A DNA stretch of 64,000 nt from Comamonadaceae bacterium ALPHA2B (GTDB lineage: Bacteria > Pseudomonadota > Gammaproteobacteria > Burkholderiales > Burkholderiaceae_C): assembly GCA_005503065.1 (NCBI GenBank), contig SCOE01000001.1, positions 1-64,000 on the forward strand. Direction: 5' to 3'. Below the pieces are notes generated by a model. That model was not told the DNA's origin. It ran no database searches and saw only the letters and a program-made list of their open reading frames with translations. The position numbers and the translations under genes are program-made. Position 1 is the first letter of the stretch. Each line of letters begins with the position of its first letter. This document shows, in pieces, positions 44,671 through 52,695 of the stretch.

Positions 44671-45783
44671 TCACAGGCCCTTGCACGCCTTGGCTGCGGC
44701 GATCACCGCGTTGTGGTCGAAGTTGTTGATCGCCTCGACGAAACCGGGCTTGAGGTACAGCATCGACTCGGGCGGCAGCGTGCGCTTGATGGTGCCGTCC
44801 TTGAGCATGAAGTCCTGCATGCGGCCATAGGCCGCCGGGCTCATCGCGCCGATCAGCTTGCCGCCGTTCATCGTGTGGGCGGCGGCCATGGTCTCGAGCT
44901 GGGTCTGCAGCAAGGCCAGGTCGTTCTTCGCGAGGGTGGCCTCGTCGGCGCCGGTGGGTTTGCTGCCGGGGAAGTGCTTCCAGTGGATCTGGCGGGCGCA
45001 CTCGGGGTTCGTCTGCGCGAACAGCGTGGCCTTGGCGGCGCCGCGGGCAATCGCCTCGACCATCGCCGGGTCGGCGTCGATCGTCTTCTGCAGGGTCGCG
45101 AAGGTGAAGTCGGGCAGGGCGCGCCAGGCCGGGTCGAACAGGATGCGCATCGGCATGCCGGCGTTCTGGAAGCCGGTGAGGGCCGATCCCCAGAACATCA
45201 GCGCCTGCACCCGATCGGTCTTCAGCGCCTCGAGCGCCGGCGCGCCGGCGCCGGTGGCGATGATCTGCACGTCGGTGTCGGGGTTGACGCCGTTGCTGCG
45301 CAGGTAGCCCTTGAGCAGCGGCACGCCGCCGGTGCCGAGGCTGAAGATACCGATCTTCTTGCCCTTGAGGTCGGCGGCCGTCTTGATGGGACTGCCGGCC
45401 GGCACGCCCACGCCCCAGTCGATGACCCCGGTGCCCATGATGCCGCGCACGGCCACGTTGTTCTCGGTGTTGGCCTGGATGAGGCCGGTGGAGTTGACCT
45501 GCGCGAAGTCGACGCCGCCGGCCATCATCTGCTGGATGGCCTGCAGCGAGCCGCCGGTCGTCACGATCCGCACGTCGTAGCCGTCGTCCTTCCAGTAGCC
45601 CAGGGCGATGGGCAGCGTGAGCCAGGGGTAGGTCACGTTGACGACCTGCGTGCCGAGCGCAATGGAGACGGGCTTCGGTGTCTTGGCCTGCGCCGCGGCG
45701 CCGGACACCAGCCCCGCGCTGAGCGCGAGGCCGGCCAGAAGACGGGTCAGCAGCCGTGGAAGAGAGCGGAAAGGGAGGGGCAT
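44671..45783 (-). CDS. ABC transporter substrate-binding protein (NMT1/TauA-like)
   Basis: This 370-aa periplasmic protein has signal peptide LLTRLLAGLALSAGLVSGAA-AQA and the type II binding fold of the SsuA/TauA/NMT1 group: LTLPIALGYWKDDGYDVRIV, GGVDFAQVNSTG and KGKKIGIFSLGTGGVPLLKG. Members bind sulfonates, nitrate or the HMP pyrimidine. It heads the operon SBP-deaminase-ATPase-permease-oxygenase, so a purine-like base is a candidate ligand. Confidence 0.9.
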   Translation of the reverse strand: MPLPFRSLPRLLTRLLAGLALSAGLVSGAAAQAKTPKPVSIALGTQVVNVTYPWLTLPIALGYWKDDGYDVRIVTTGGSLQAIQQMMAGGVDFAQVNSTGLIQANTENNVAVRGIMGTGVIDWGVGVPAGSPIKTAADLKGKKIGIFSLGTGGVPLLKGYLRSNGVNPDTDVQIIATGAGAPALEALKTDRVQALMFWGSALTGFQNAGMPMRILFDPAWRALPDFTFATLQKTIDADPAMVEAIARGAAKATLFAQTNPECARQIHWKHFPGSKPTGADEATLAKNDLALLQTQLETMAAAHTMNGGKLIGAMSPAAYGRMQDFMLKDGTIKRTLPPESMLYLKPGFVEAINNFDHNAVIAAAKACKGL

Positions 45784-45866
45784 GGGAGCAGGCTCGGCAG
45801 TTCGGATCGGCCGAAGTTTGCGCTGCGGGATCGATCGCTTTGGATCAATATTCAGAGCCTGCTTGT

Positions 45867-45877
45867 CGAATTATTCG
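45867..45877. promoter_or_regulatory. AT-rich promoter region with CGAAT-T-ATTCG palindrome
   Basis: The 11-bp palindrome lies in the only AT-rich part (about 45838-45890) of the 224-nt gap upstream of the importer/deaminase operon. It is a candidate operator for the leftward operon; the -10/-35 boxes are not clear. Confidence 0.35.
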
Positions 45878-46007
45878 TTCATTGATTCGGCCGTTTCGGA
45901 CGCTGGATGGTGCGGTCGTGCACCAGGGCTGTGAGCCTTCGTCCGGAGCCCGCACGCGCTGCGCGGCTTGCCTTGAGTTGGTGCGCCGTCGAGGGCGCCG
46001 TGGCACC

Positions 46008-47174
46008 TCAGGCCGTCGCAGGTGCCGGACCGACGTAGCGCGCCCGCGGCCGGATCAGCGTGCCCGTGGCCTGCTGCTCCAGCGCATGCGCGATCCAGCC
46101 GACCGCACGGCCGAGGGCGAAGAGCACCAGCGGCGCCTCGGGCGGCAGCCGGCGCGCATCGGCCAACGCCGCCAGCGCGAAGTCGACGTTCGGCGGCTCG
46201 CCCAGCAGCCGCTCGCCGGCCTCGCGCAGCGCCACGAAGGTGGCCGGCGGCTCGAAGTGCGCGAGCAGCGCCTGTCCGCGCACGTCGCCTTGCGGATACA
46301 GCGGGTGGCCGAAGGCCGCAGGCGTGCGACCCAGCGCGAGCCACTCGCGCAGCGCCGCGTCGGCGCCCTCGCGGGCCGAGGCCTGCACCAGCGCCCGCAC
46401 GGCCGCGGCGGCCCCGCCATGCAGCGGGCCGGTGAGCGTGGCCAGCCCGCTGAGCAGGCAGGCGGCCAGCGACGCGCCGGTGGACGCCGTGACACGGGCG
46501 GCGAAGGTGGAGGCGTTGAGCTCGTGGTCGGCCAGCAGCACCAGCGCACGGCGCAGCAGGTCGGCCGAGCGCGGCCGGCCCCAGGCGGCGGCCAGGCGCT
46601 GGTGCAGGTGTTCGCCCGTGGCCGGCCCGGCCATCGTGTCGGCCAGCGCTCCCATCAGCGAACGCGCCTCGCCCAGCAGCGCGGCCCGGCCGCGCCCACG
46701 TGCGGGCGGATCGGTGGCGGCCCGCGCGGCCAGCGCCTGCAGGGCAGCGGCCAGCGGTTCGGCGGCGGGCAGCACGGCGCCGGCCGTGGCGGCAAAGCCG
46801 TCGACCGGCCCGTCCCACAGCAGCGCGGCAACCTCCTCCAGCGTCGCCCGCTCCGCGAGCGCGCAGGCGTCCTGGCCGCGGTAATACAGCCGCCCATCGA
46901 CCACCGTGGAGATGCCCGACGCGAGCACCGGCTCGCCCCACCGGATCGCCTCGCCGGCCAGCACCGCGCTGCTGCGCCGGCCCTGGCGCCGCGTGGCCAG
47001 GCGCTGCACGTCGTCGCGGTGGTAGAGGCTGCGGCGCGGGTCGCCGCGGTCGGCCCGCGTGCGGATGCGGCCGCGGCTCACGTTGGCGTACAGCGTCTGC
47101 GGCTGCACCTTCAGCAGCGCCAGCGCATCGGCGGCGGGCAGCCACAGGGGAAGTCGCGCCGAGTCGTCGGTCAT
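46008..47174 (-). CDS. Citrate-synthase-like protein with N-terminal HTH
   Basis: This 388-aa protein carries, before its citrate-synthase domain, a MerR-like helix-turn-helix (residues ~10-60: WLPAADALALLKVQPQTLYA, NVSRGRIRTR, SLYHRDDVQRL). Candidate catalytic residues are His217 (DHELNAST), His252 (GPLHGG), His290 (AFGHPLYPQGD) and Asp331 (NVDFAL), so the set looks complete, but GHPLYPQGD departs from the GHRxYxxxD consensus. It may be an enzyme, a regulator, or both. The ATG at 47174 lies 90 nt from the start of the divergent paralogue. Confidence 0.82.
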   Translation of the reverse strand: MTDDSARLPLWLPAADALALLKVQPQTLYANVSRGRIRTRADRGDPRRSLYHRDDVQRLATRRQGRRSSAVLAGEAIRWGEPVLASGISTVVDGRLYYRGQDACALAERATLEEVAALLWDGPVDGFAATAGAVLPAAEPLAAALQALAARAATDPPARGRGRAALLGEARSLMGALADTMAGPATGEHLHQRLAAAWGRPRSADLLRRALVLLADHELNASTFAARVTASTGASLAACLLSGLATLTGPLHGGAAAAVRALVQASAREGADAALREWLALGRTPAAFGHPLYPQGDVRGQALLAHFEPPATFVALREAGERLLGEPPNVDFALAALADARRLPPEAPLVLFALGRAVGWIAHALEQQATGTLIRPRARYVGPAPATA

Positions 47175-47193
47175 GTTGATGGAAAGGATCAAG

Positions 47194-47205
47194 ATTGACG
47201 TCAAT
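47194..47205. promoter_or_regulatory. Perfect 12-bp palindrome between divergent citrate-synthase-like genes
   Basis: ATTGACGTCAAT is a perfect palindrome in the 90-nt divergent gap, 20 nt upstream of the HTH-containing gene start. The surrounding TTGACACCGGCACATTGACG on the minus strand also carries -35-like hexamers. It is a strong candidate operator, possibly for the linked HTH protein itself. Confidence 0.6.
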
Positions 47206-47264
47206 GTGCCGGTGTCAAGAATGGGGGGCATCGACACGGCCGTCAAGCGGCAAGGACATGCGAC

Positions 47265-48383
47265 ATGAACGAAGGACTCGAAGGAGTGGTGGCGGCACGC
47301 ACGGTGCTGTCGGACGTGGACGGCGCCGCCGGCCGCCTGGTGCTGCGCGGTCAGTCGCTCGACGCGCTGGCGGGCCGCTGGCGTTTCGAGCAGGTGCTCG
47401 CTCTACTGTGGGATGGCTTCTTCGACGTGCCGGTCGAGGCGCACGCGATGCCGCCGGCGCTCGGCCGCGCGCGCCTGGAGGCGGCGGCGCTGCTGCGGCC
47501 CGAGGATGCGCAGGCGCTGGCCGCGCTGGCACCGGTCGACGCACTGCGCGCGCTGCTCGCCCGCCTGCCCGACGGCGACGACCTGCCTACCGCGCTGCGC
47601 CTGGTCGCGGCGACGGGCGTGTTCACGGCCGCGGTGCTGCGCTGGCGGGCCGGCGGCTCGGCGCTGGCCCCGCAGGCCGATGCACCGCATGCGGCCGACG
47701 TGCTGCGCCTCGCCCAGGGCCGCGCGCCTACGGCGCAGCAGGCGGCGGCGCTCGACACCTACTTGGTCACCGTGGCCGACCATGGCCTCAACGCCTCGAC
47801 CTTCGCCGCGCGCGTGGTCGCGTCCACCGGCGCGGGCCTGGCCTCGGCCGTGCTGGTGGGGCTGAGCGCGCTCAAGGGCCCGCTGCACGGCGGCGCGCCC
47901 GGCCCGGTGCTGGACATGCTCGACGCCATCGGCAGCGCCGACGCGGCCGACGACTGGCTGCAGGCTGCGCTCGACCGCGGCGAACGCCTCATGGGTTTCG
48001 GCCACCGCATCTACCGCGTGCGCGACCCGCGGGCCGACGCGCTCAAGGGCGCGCTGCGGCAACTGGCAGCGGCCGGTGGCGTCGGTGGCGAGCGCCTCGC
48101 GCTGGCGGAAGCGGTGGAGCGCGCCGCGCTGGCCTCGCTGCAGGCGCGCAAGCCCGGCCGTGTGTTGGAGACCAACGTGGAGTTCTACACCGCGCTGCTG
48201 CTGGAGGCGCTGGGCCTGCCGCGCGAGGCCTTCACCGCCGTCTTCGCGATGGGCCGCGTCGGCGGCTGGATCGCGCATGCGCGCGAGCAGGCGCGCACGG
48301 GTCGGCTCATCCGGCCGCAGTCGCTCTACGTGGGGCCGGCGCCCGGCAGCGTCCGTGCGGTGGCCGAGCCGCAACCGGCCTGA
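47265..48383 (+). CDS. Citrate-synthase family protein
   Basis: This 372-aa paralogue of the divergent gene lacks the HTH. It keeps His173 (DHGLNAST), His208 (GPLHGG), His247 in the consensus-like GFGHRIYRVRDPR, and RTGRLIRPQSLYVGP at the C-terminus. The position normally holding the catalytic Asp is Glu306 (ETNVEFYTA). It is probably an acyl-CoA/oxaloacetate-type condensing enzyme such as (methyl)citrate synthase; the D-to-E change may alter substrate or rate. Confidence 0.85.
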   Translation: MNEGLEGVVAARTVLSDVDGAAGRLVLRGQSLDALAGRWRFEQVLALLWDGFFDVPVEAHAMPPALGRARLEAAALLRPEDAQALAALAPVDALRALLARLPDGDDLPTALRLVAATGVFTAAVLRWRAGGSALAPQADAPHAADVLRLAQGRAPTAQQAAALDTYLVTVADHGLNASTFAARVVASTGAGLASAVLVGLSALKGPLHGGAPGPVLDMLDAIGSADAADDWLQAALDRGERLMGFGHRIYRVRDPRADALKGALRQLAAAGGVGGERLALAEAVERAALASLQARKPGRVLETNVEFYTALLLEALGLPREAFTAVFAMGRVGGWIAHAREQARTGRLIRPQSLYVGPAPGSVRAVAEPQPA

Positions 48384-48409
48384 TACAGGATGCGTTCGCG
48401 GACACGGCA

Positions 48410-48480
48410 CCGTTCACGCTGAGCGGGTCGAAGTGCTGCGCAGGGCTTCGACAAGCTCAGCCTGAACGGTCCATTTTTTG
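48410..48480 (+). terminator. Repeat B copy followed by a T run, probable terminator
   Basis: The inverted arms CCGTTCACGCTGAGCGGGTC (48410...) and ...CAAGCTCAGCCTGAACGG (ending 48469) form an imperfect hairpin related to repeat B at 4939-5008. A TTTTTT run (48475-48480) follows, so it could end the citrate-synthase transcript. Confidence 0.65.
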
Positions 48481-48512
48481 ATCGGCAGCGCGCGGATGAG
48501 GGGTGCCAAGCG

Positions 48513-48582
48513 AAAAAGTGCAATCGGCCTGCAGCGCCCGTCCGGCGGGCGTTGCGGCCGAATTCGTCACGATCGTGACGAT
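48513..48582 (+). repeat. Repeat family C, copy 2
   Basis: AAAAGTGCAATCGGCCTGCA, GCGCCCGTCCGGCGGGCGTT and GCGGCCGAATTCGTCACG continue to the palindrome CGTCACGATCGTGACG. This is the clearest copy. It lies in the gap between the convergent citrate-synthase gene and the ABC-2 permease gene, ending 2 nt before the latter's stop codon. Confidence 0.8.
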
Positions 48583-48583
48583 C

Positions 48584-49405
48584 TCAGCTGCCGGTCGATG
48601 CGTAGCGCCTGAGGCCCTGCCGCCAGGCTGCGAAAGCCAGCGCCAGGAAGGCGAAGCCCGCCAGCGGCGACACCATGCCCAGCCACGCCGGCGCGCCGAG
48701 CGGGTCGGCCCTGCCCAGCACGGCGAGCACCGGGTAGTAGGCGACGCAGGCCAGCGGCACCGCGAAGGTCAGCACGCGCCGGAACCAGCGGGCGTACAGC
48801 GCCAGCGGAAACTGCGCCGCCTGCACGCCGCCGTAGGTGAGGATGTTGGCCACCTCCAGGCTCTCCACCGTCCAGAACGACAGCGTGCCCTGCAGCACCA
48901 GGATGCCGAGGAACAGCGCCACGCCGCCGGCCAGCGCGAAGAGCGCGATGGCGACCGTTGCCGGCGTCCAGGCCACCCCGGCCTGTACCGTGCCGAAGGC
49001 CAGCACGCCCAGGCCCTGCAGCAGGCGCCCCAGCCGGCTGATGCGCACGTCGTGGCCCATGAGCTGCAGCGCCAGCGGACGCGGGCGCAGCAGCAGGCGG
49101 TCGAAGGCGCCGGTGCGCAGGTACTCGGTGCCCAGCACGTCGAAGCCGCGGCCCAGCGCGTCGGCGATCGCGAACATGCAGTTCACCAGGCCGTAGAAGA
49201 TCGCCACCTCGCCCAGGCGCCAGCCCTGCACCTCGCCGAAGCGGTGGAACAGTGCCCACACCGCGACGACCTCCACGCCGGTGGCGAGGAACTGGCCGAT
49301 CGTGAGCATCAGCGCCGCGCCGGGATAGCGCGCCTGGCCGGCGAGCGAGGCGGCGGCCAGGCGGCCGAAGAGCCGCAGCGATCCCATCGCGTGGTCGTGC
49401 CTCAT
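48584..49405 (-). CDS. ABC-2 type exporter permease (DUF990-like)
   Basis: This 273-aa, six-span protein resembles the ABC2_membrane_6 group (AIFYGLVNCMFAIADALGRG, EYLRTGAFDRLLLRPRP, TYGGVQAAQFPLALYARWFR). It forms a heteromeric exporter with the overlapping upstream permease and ATPase genes. The ATG at 49405 overlaps the preceding gene's stop. Confidence 0.87.
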   Translation of the reverse strand: MRHDHAMGSLRLFGRLAAASLAGQARYPGAALMLTIGQFLATGVEVVAVWALFHRFGEVQGWRLGEVAIFYGLVNCMFAIADALGRGFDVLGTEYLRTGAFDRLLLRPRPLALQLMGHDVRISRLGRLLQGLGVLAFGTVQAGVAWTPATVAIALFALAGGVALFLGILVLQGTLSFWTVESLEVANILTYGGVQAAQFPLALYARWFRRVLTFAVPLACVAYYPVLAVLGRADPLGAPAWLGMVSPLAGFAFLALAFAAWRQGLRRYASTGS

Positions 49406-50238
49406 CCGCCCTGCACCTCCAGCCGCCGCAGGGTGCGCGCCATCGCGGCGCGGCCGGCCGCCACCAGCGCCGCGGTCCACAGCGCCTGCAGCGCGAGGCC
49501 TTCGAGCGCCTGCGGGCCGGCCAGCTGGCCGAACCAGATGCGCGCCGGGATGTCCGTCACGCCCGCCAGCGGCTGCAGCAACAGCAGCGCCTGCCACGCA
49601 TCGGGCAGCAGGGCCAGCGGCAGCAGGTTGCCCGAGAACACGATCACCACCGGCGCCGCCAGCGCGTTGATGCCGCGCTCGTTGAGCGATGCGGCGGCAG
49701 CGATGTTCAGCAGCATCACCATCGAGGTTGAGAGCAGCAGGGCCAGCACCGCCGACACGGCGAAGGCCGCGCCGGCCGCAATGCCCGCCGGCGGCTGCCA
49801 CGCCCAGTCCGGCAGGCCCGCGAGCGGCAGCAGCACGGCCGAGAAGGCCGCCATCAGCGCCACGCGCGGCAGCACCCGCGCCGCGATCCAGCCGGCCGAT
49901 CGCGCGTACCACAGCGCATAGGCGTCCACCGGCCGCAAGCGGTCGTAGGCCACGCTGCCGCTGCGCACCGCCTGCGCCACCTCGGGGTCGCCCAGCCAGG
50001 GCAGCAGCGCGAGCAGGCCCTGCGCGAGCCAGACGTAGGTGACGGCCTGGGCCAGCGTGATCGGCGCACCGGCGGCCGATGCGTTGCCGTAGAACGCGGC
50101 CAGCACCATCACCTTGATGCCGCCCCACCAGCACTGCGTGGCGAAGCCGGCCCAGGCCGCGGTGCGGTACTGCAGCATCTGCAGGAAGCGCGAGGCGAAG
50201 GCGGCGCGGTAGGGGCGCAGCCGTTGCTGCAACGTCAT
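49402..50238 (-). CDS. ABC-2 type exporter permease
   Basis: This is the first permease of the exporter, 278 aa with six spans. The start LRPYRAAFASRFLQMLQYRT and RSGSVAYDRLRPVDAYALWY are typical of the DUF990-linked permease pairs. It overlaps both neighbours by 4 nt, so the three genes are translationally coupled. Cargo is unknown. Confidence 0.87.
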   Translation of the reverse strand: MTLQQRLRPYRAAFASRFLQMLQYRTAAWAGFATQCWWGGIKVMVLAAFYGNASAAGAPITLAQAVTYVWLAQGLLALLPWLGDPEVAQAVRSGSVAYDRLRPVDAYALWYARSAGWIAARVLPRVALMAAFSAVLLPLAGLPDWAWQPPAGIAAGAAFAVSAVLALLLSTSMVMLLNIAAAASLNERGINALAAPVVIVFSGNLLPLALLPDAWQALLLLQPLAGVTDIPARIWFGQLAGPQALEGLALQALWTAALVAAGRAAMARTLRRLEVQGG

Positions 50239-51092
50239 GCCTCGGCCGCCCCGTGCATCGCGTAGAAGCGCGCGATCACGGCCTCGATGGTCATGCCCTC
50301 GTCCTCTGCATCCGCGGGCAGGCCCTCGTCCAGCCGCCGTGCCGCCATCACCTGCGTGCGCAGCGCGTCCACCGGGCTGTCGGCCAGCACGCGGCCGTGG
50401 CCGATCACGATCACGCGCCGCGCCAGGGCCTCGATGTCGTGCATGTCGTGCGTGGTCAGCAGCACCGTGGTGCCGCGCTCGCGGTTGGCGCGCCTGATGA
50501 AGTCGCGCACCGCCAGCTTCGAAGGCGCATCCAGGCCGATGGTCGGCTCGTCGAGGAACAGGATCTCCGGCTCGTGCAGCAGCGCGGCCGCGATCTCGGC
50601 GCGCATGCGCTGTCCCAGCGACAGCTGGCGCACCGGCTGGTCGAGCAGGCGTTCCAGGTGCAGCAGCGCCACGAGTTCGTCGCGCGTGCGTGCGAAGCGC
50701 GCCGGGTCGACCCGGTAGATGTCGCGCAGCAGCGCGAAGCCGTCCGCCACCGGCAGGTCCCACCACAGTTGCGTGCGCTGGCCGAAGACGACGCCGATGC
50801 GGGCCACGTGGCGCTCGCGGTCGGCGAAGGGGTCGCGCCCGTCGACCTCCACGCGCCCGCCGTCGGGCCGCAGGATGCCCGCGAGCAGCTTGACGGTGGT
50901 CGACTTGCCGGCGCCGTTGGGGCCGATGAAGCCCAGCAGCTCGCCGCGCTCCAGCGCGAAGGACACGCCCGCCAGCGCCTCCACGGTGCGGTGGCGCGGC
51001 CGCAGCAGCGCGCGCAGCGCACCGCCCACGCCGGGGTCGCGCTCATGGATGCGGTAGGTCTTGCGCAGCTGGTCGACGACGATCTGGGGCAT
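50235..51092 (-). CDS. ABC exporter ATP-binding protein
   Basis: This 285-aa ATPase has Walker A GPNGAGKST, the Q-loop GVVFGQRTQLWWDLPV (typical of ABC-2 polysaccharide/drug exporters of this subgroup), signature LSLGQRMRAEI, Walker B ILFLDEPTIGLD and H-loop LLTTHDMHDI. The ATG at 51092 begins the conserved MPQIVVDQLRKTY; the longer frame is not supported. It is divergent from the DUF2867 gene. Confidence 0.9.
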   Translation of the reverse strand: MPQIVVDQLRKTYRIHERDPGVGGALRALLRPRHRTVEALAGVSFALERGELLGFIGPNGAGKSTTVKLLAGILRPDGGRVEVDGRDPFADRERHVARIGVVFGQRTQLWWDLPVADGFALLRDIYRVDPARFARTRDELVALLHLERLLDQPVRQLSLGQRMRAEIAAALLHEPEILFLDEPTIGLDAPSKLAVRDFIRRANRERGTTVLLTTHDMHDIEALARRVIVIGHGRVLADSPVDALRTQVMAARRLDEGLPADAEDEGMTIEAVIARFYAMHGAAEA

Positions 51093-51183
51093 GGCGTGCG
51101 GGCGTGGCGGGCGGCGGATGCTACAGGAAGGCCTTGGCGGCGCAGGCGCACAATCCGGGCACTGCCGCGACCGGAGATTCGCC

Positions 51184-51666
51184 ATGTCCCGTGCCCATGC
51201 CATTCCCCTGCCCGCCGACGTGCGGGTGGCCTCCCGCTACCCCGGCGCCTTCCTGGCCGATGCCTTCGCGATCGCGCTGCCTGCCGGTGACCCGGCCGAC
51301 GCGCGCGAACTGGCCGAACGCGCGCTCGCGCGCCAGGCGCCGTGGGTCGAGCGGCTCATGGGGCTGCGCGACGCGATCGTCGCCCCTTTCGGCCTGAAGA
51401 CCGCGAAGGCACTGCGCGCCGACCGCCCCGAGGGGCGCGCGCGCATCGGCATCTTCCGCGTCTACGAGAGCAGCCCCGACGAGGTGGTGCTGGGCGAGGA
51501 CGATGCGCACCTGGACTTCCGCCTGTCGCTGCGCCGCTCGGCCGACCAGCTGGTGGCGGTGACGGTGGTGCACTGCCACAACCTGCTGGGGCGCAGCTAC
51601 ATCCGCCTCATCGCGCCCTTCCACCGGGCGGTAGTGCGCTCGGCGCTGGCACGTGCCGTGCGCTGA
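51184..51666 (+). CDS. DUF2867 family protein
   Basis: This 160-aa soluble protein has the DUF2867 pattern VRVASRYPGAFLADAFAIAL, IGIFRVYESSPDEVVLGEDD, HLDFRLSLRR and VVHCHNLLGRSYIRLIAPFH. Function is unknown. GGAGA precedes the ATG. It is divergent from the ABC exporter operon and convergent with glutaminase, which ends 3 nt away. Confidence 0.82.
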   Translation: MSRAHAIPLPADVRVASRYPGAFLADAFAIALPAGDPADARELAERALARQAPWVERLMGLRDAIVAPFGLKTAKALRADRPEGRARIGIFRVYESSPDEVVLGEDDAHLDFRLSLRRSADQLVAVTVVHCHNLLGRSYIRLIAPFHRAVVRSALARAVR

Positions 51667-51669
51667 ACG

Positions 51670-52593
51670 CTAGAAGATCGACATCCCGGTGCGCTGCGCG
51701 AACAGCTCCAGCGCGCGCATGCCCAGCAGCGAGTTGCCGGTCGCGTCGAGCGCGGGCGACCACACGGCCAGGGTGAGCCGGTCGGGCACCACCGCCACGA
51801 TGCCGCCGCCCACGCCGCTCTTGCAGGGCAGGCCGATGTGGAAGGCGACGTCTCCCGCGGCGTCGTAGGTGCCGCAGGTCAGCATCAGGGCGTTGATGCG
51901 CCGCGCCTGGCGTTCGGTGACCACTTGCGTTTGCGGAAGGCACGGATGGGCGCCGTCGCGGCACAGGTAGCCGGCGGCGCGCGCCAGCTGCAGCCCGCTC
52001 ATCGACAGCGCGCACTGGTGGAAGTAGAAGTCCAGCACCGTGTCCACGTCGTGGTCCAGCTTGCCGAAGCTCTTCATGAAGTTGGCCAGCGCGTAGTTGC
52101 GGTAGCCCGTGGCCGCCTCGGACGCCGCGACTTCCGCATCGAAGCCGATGGGCTCGCCCGCCAGGTGGCTCATGAAGGCGAGCAGTTCGTTCTTCGCGTC
52201 GGCGCCGTACAGGCCCACGATGCGGTCGGCCACCGCGATGGCGCCGGCATTGATGAAGGGGTTGCGCGGCTTGCCCTGCTCGCTCTCCAGCTGCACCAGC
52301 GAGTTGAAGGGATTGCCCGAGGGCTCGCGGCCGATGCGCGCCCACAGCGCGTCCTCGCTCATGTGGCGCATGGCCAGCGTGAGGGTGAAGAGCTTCGAGA
52401 TGCTCTGGATGGAGAAGGGCACGCGGCCGTCGCCGGCCGAGGCCTCCACGCCGTCGCAAGTGCGCAAGGCGATGCCGAAGTGCGAGCTGCTCACGCGTGC
52501 CAGTGCCGGGATGTAGCTGGCCACCGCGCCCTCGCGGCCGGCCTCGCGGCCGAGGCGGTGCGCGATCTCGTCGAGCAGGGGCTGGAAGTCCAT
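51670..52593 (-). CDS. glsA: Glutaminase
   Basis: This 307-aa glutaminase hydrolyses glutamine to glutamate and ammonia. The serine-hydrolase-like core is clear: PFSIQSISKLFTLTLAM with the SxxK motif, NPFINAGAIAVADRI, YRNYALANFMKSFGK and KSGVGGGIVAVVPDR. At 307 aa it is the standard bacterial length. The ATG at 52593 gives the family start MDFQPLLDEI. Confidence 0.94.
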   Translation of the reverse strand: MDFQPLLDEIAHRLGREAGREGAVASYIPALARVSSSHFGIALRTCDGVEASAGDGRVPFSIQSISKLFTLTLAMRHMSEDALWARIGREPSGNPFNSLVQLESEQGKPRNPFINAGAIAVADRIVGLYGADAKNELLAFMSHLAGEPIGFDAEVAASEAATGYRNYALANFMKSFGKLDHDVDTVLDFYFHQCALSMSGLQLARAAGYLCRDGAHPCLPQTQVVTERQARRINALMLTCGTYDAAGDVAFHIGLPCKSGVGGGIVAVVPDRLTLAVWSPALDATGNSLLGMRALELFAQRTGMSIF

Positions 52594-52638
52594 GTCGGGC
52601 GTGTCCGGTGGGAGGAGCTGCCCATTGTCCTTCAAGCC

Positions 52639-52695
52639 GAATCGGGCTCCAGCGCCCGTGCAGCGGGCGCCGGCAGCTATGAATTCCGTAGCATC
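52639..52695. repeat. Repeat family D, copy 4
   Basis: CCAGCGCCCGTGCAGCGGGC, GCCGGCAGCTATGAATTCC and GTAGC repeat the two-part arrangement of the other D copies. It fills the gap between the glutaminase start and the end of the EamA gene, whose stop codon lies at its edge. Confidence 0.7.
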
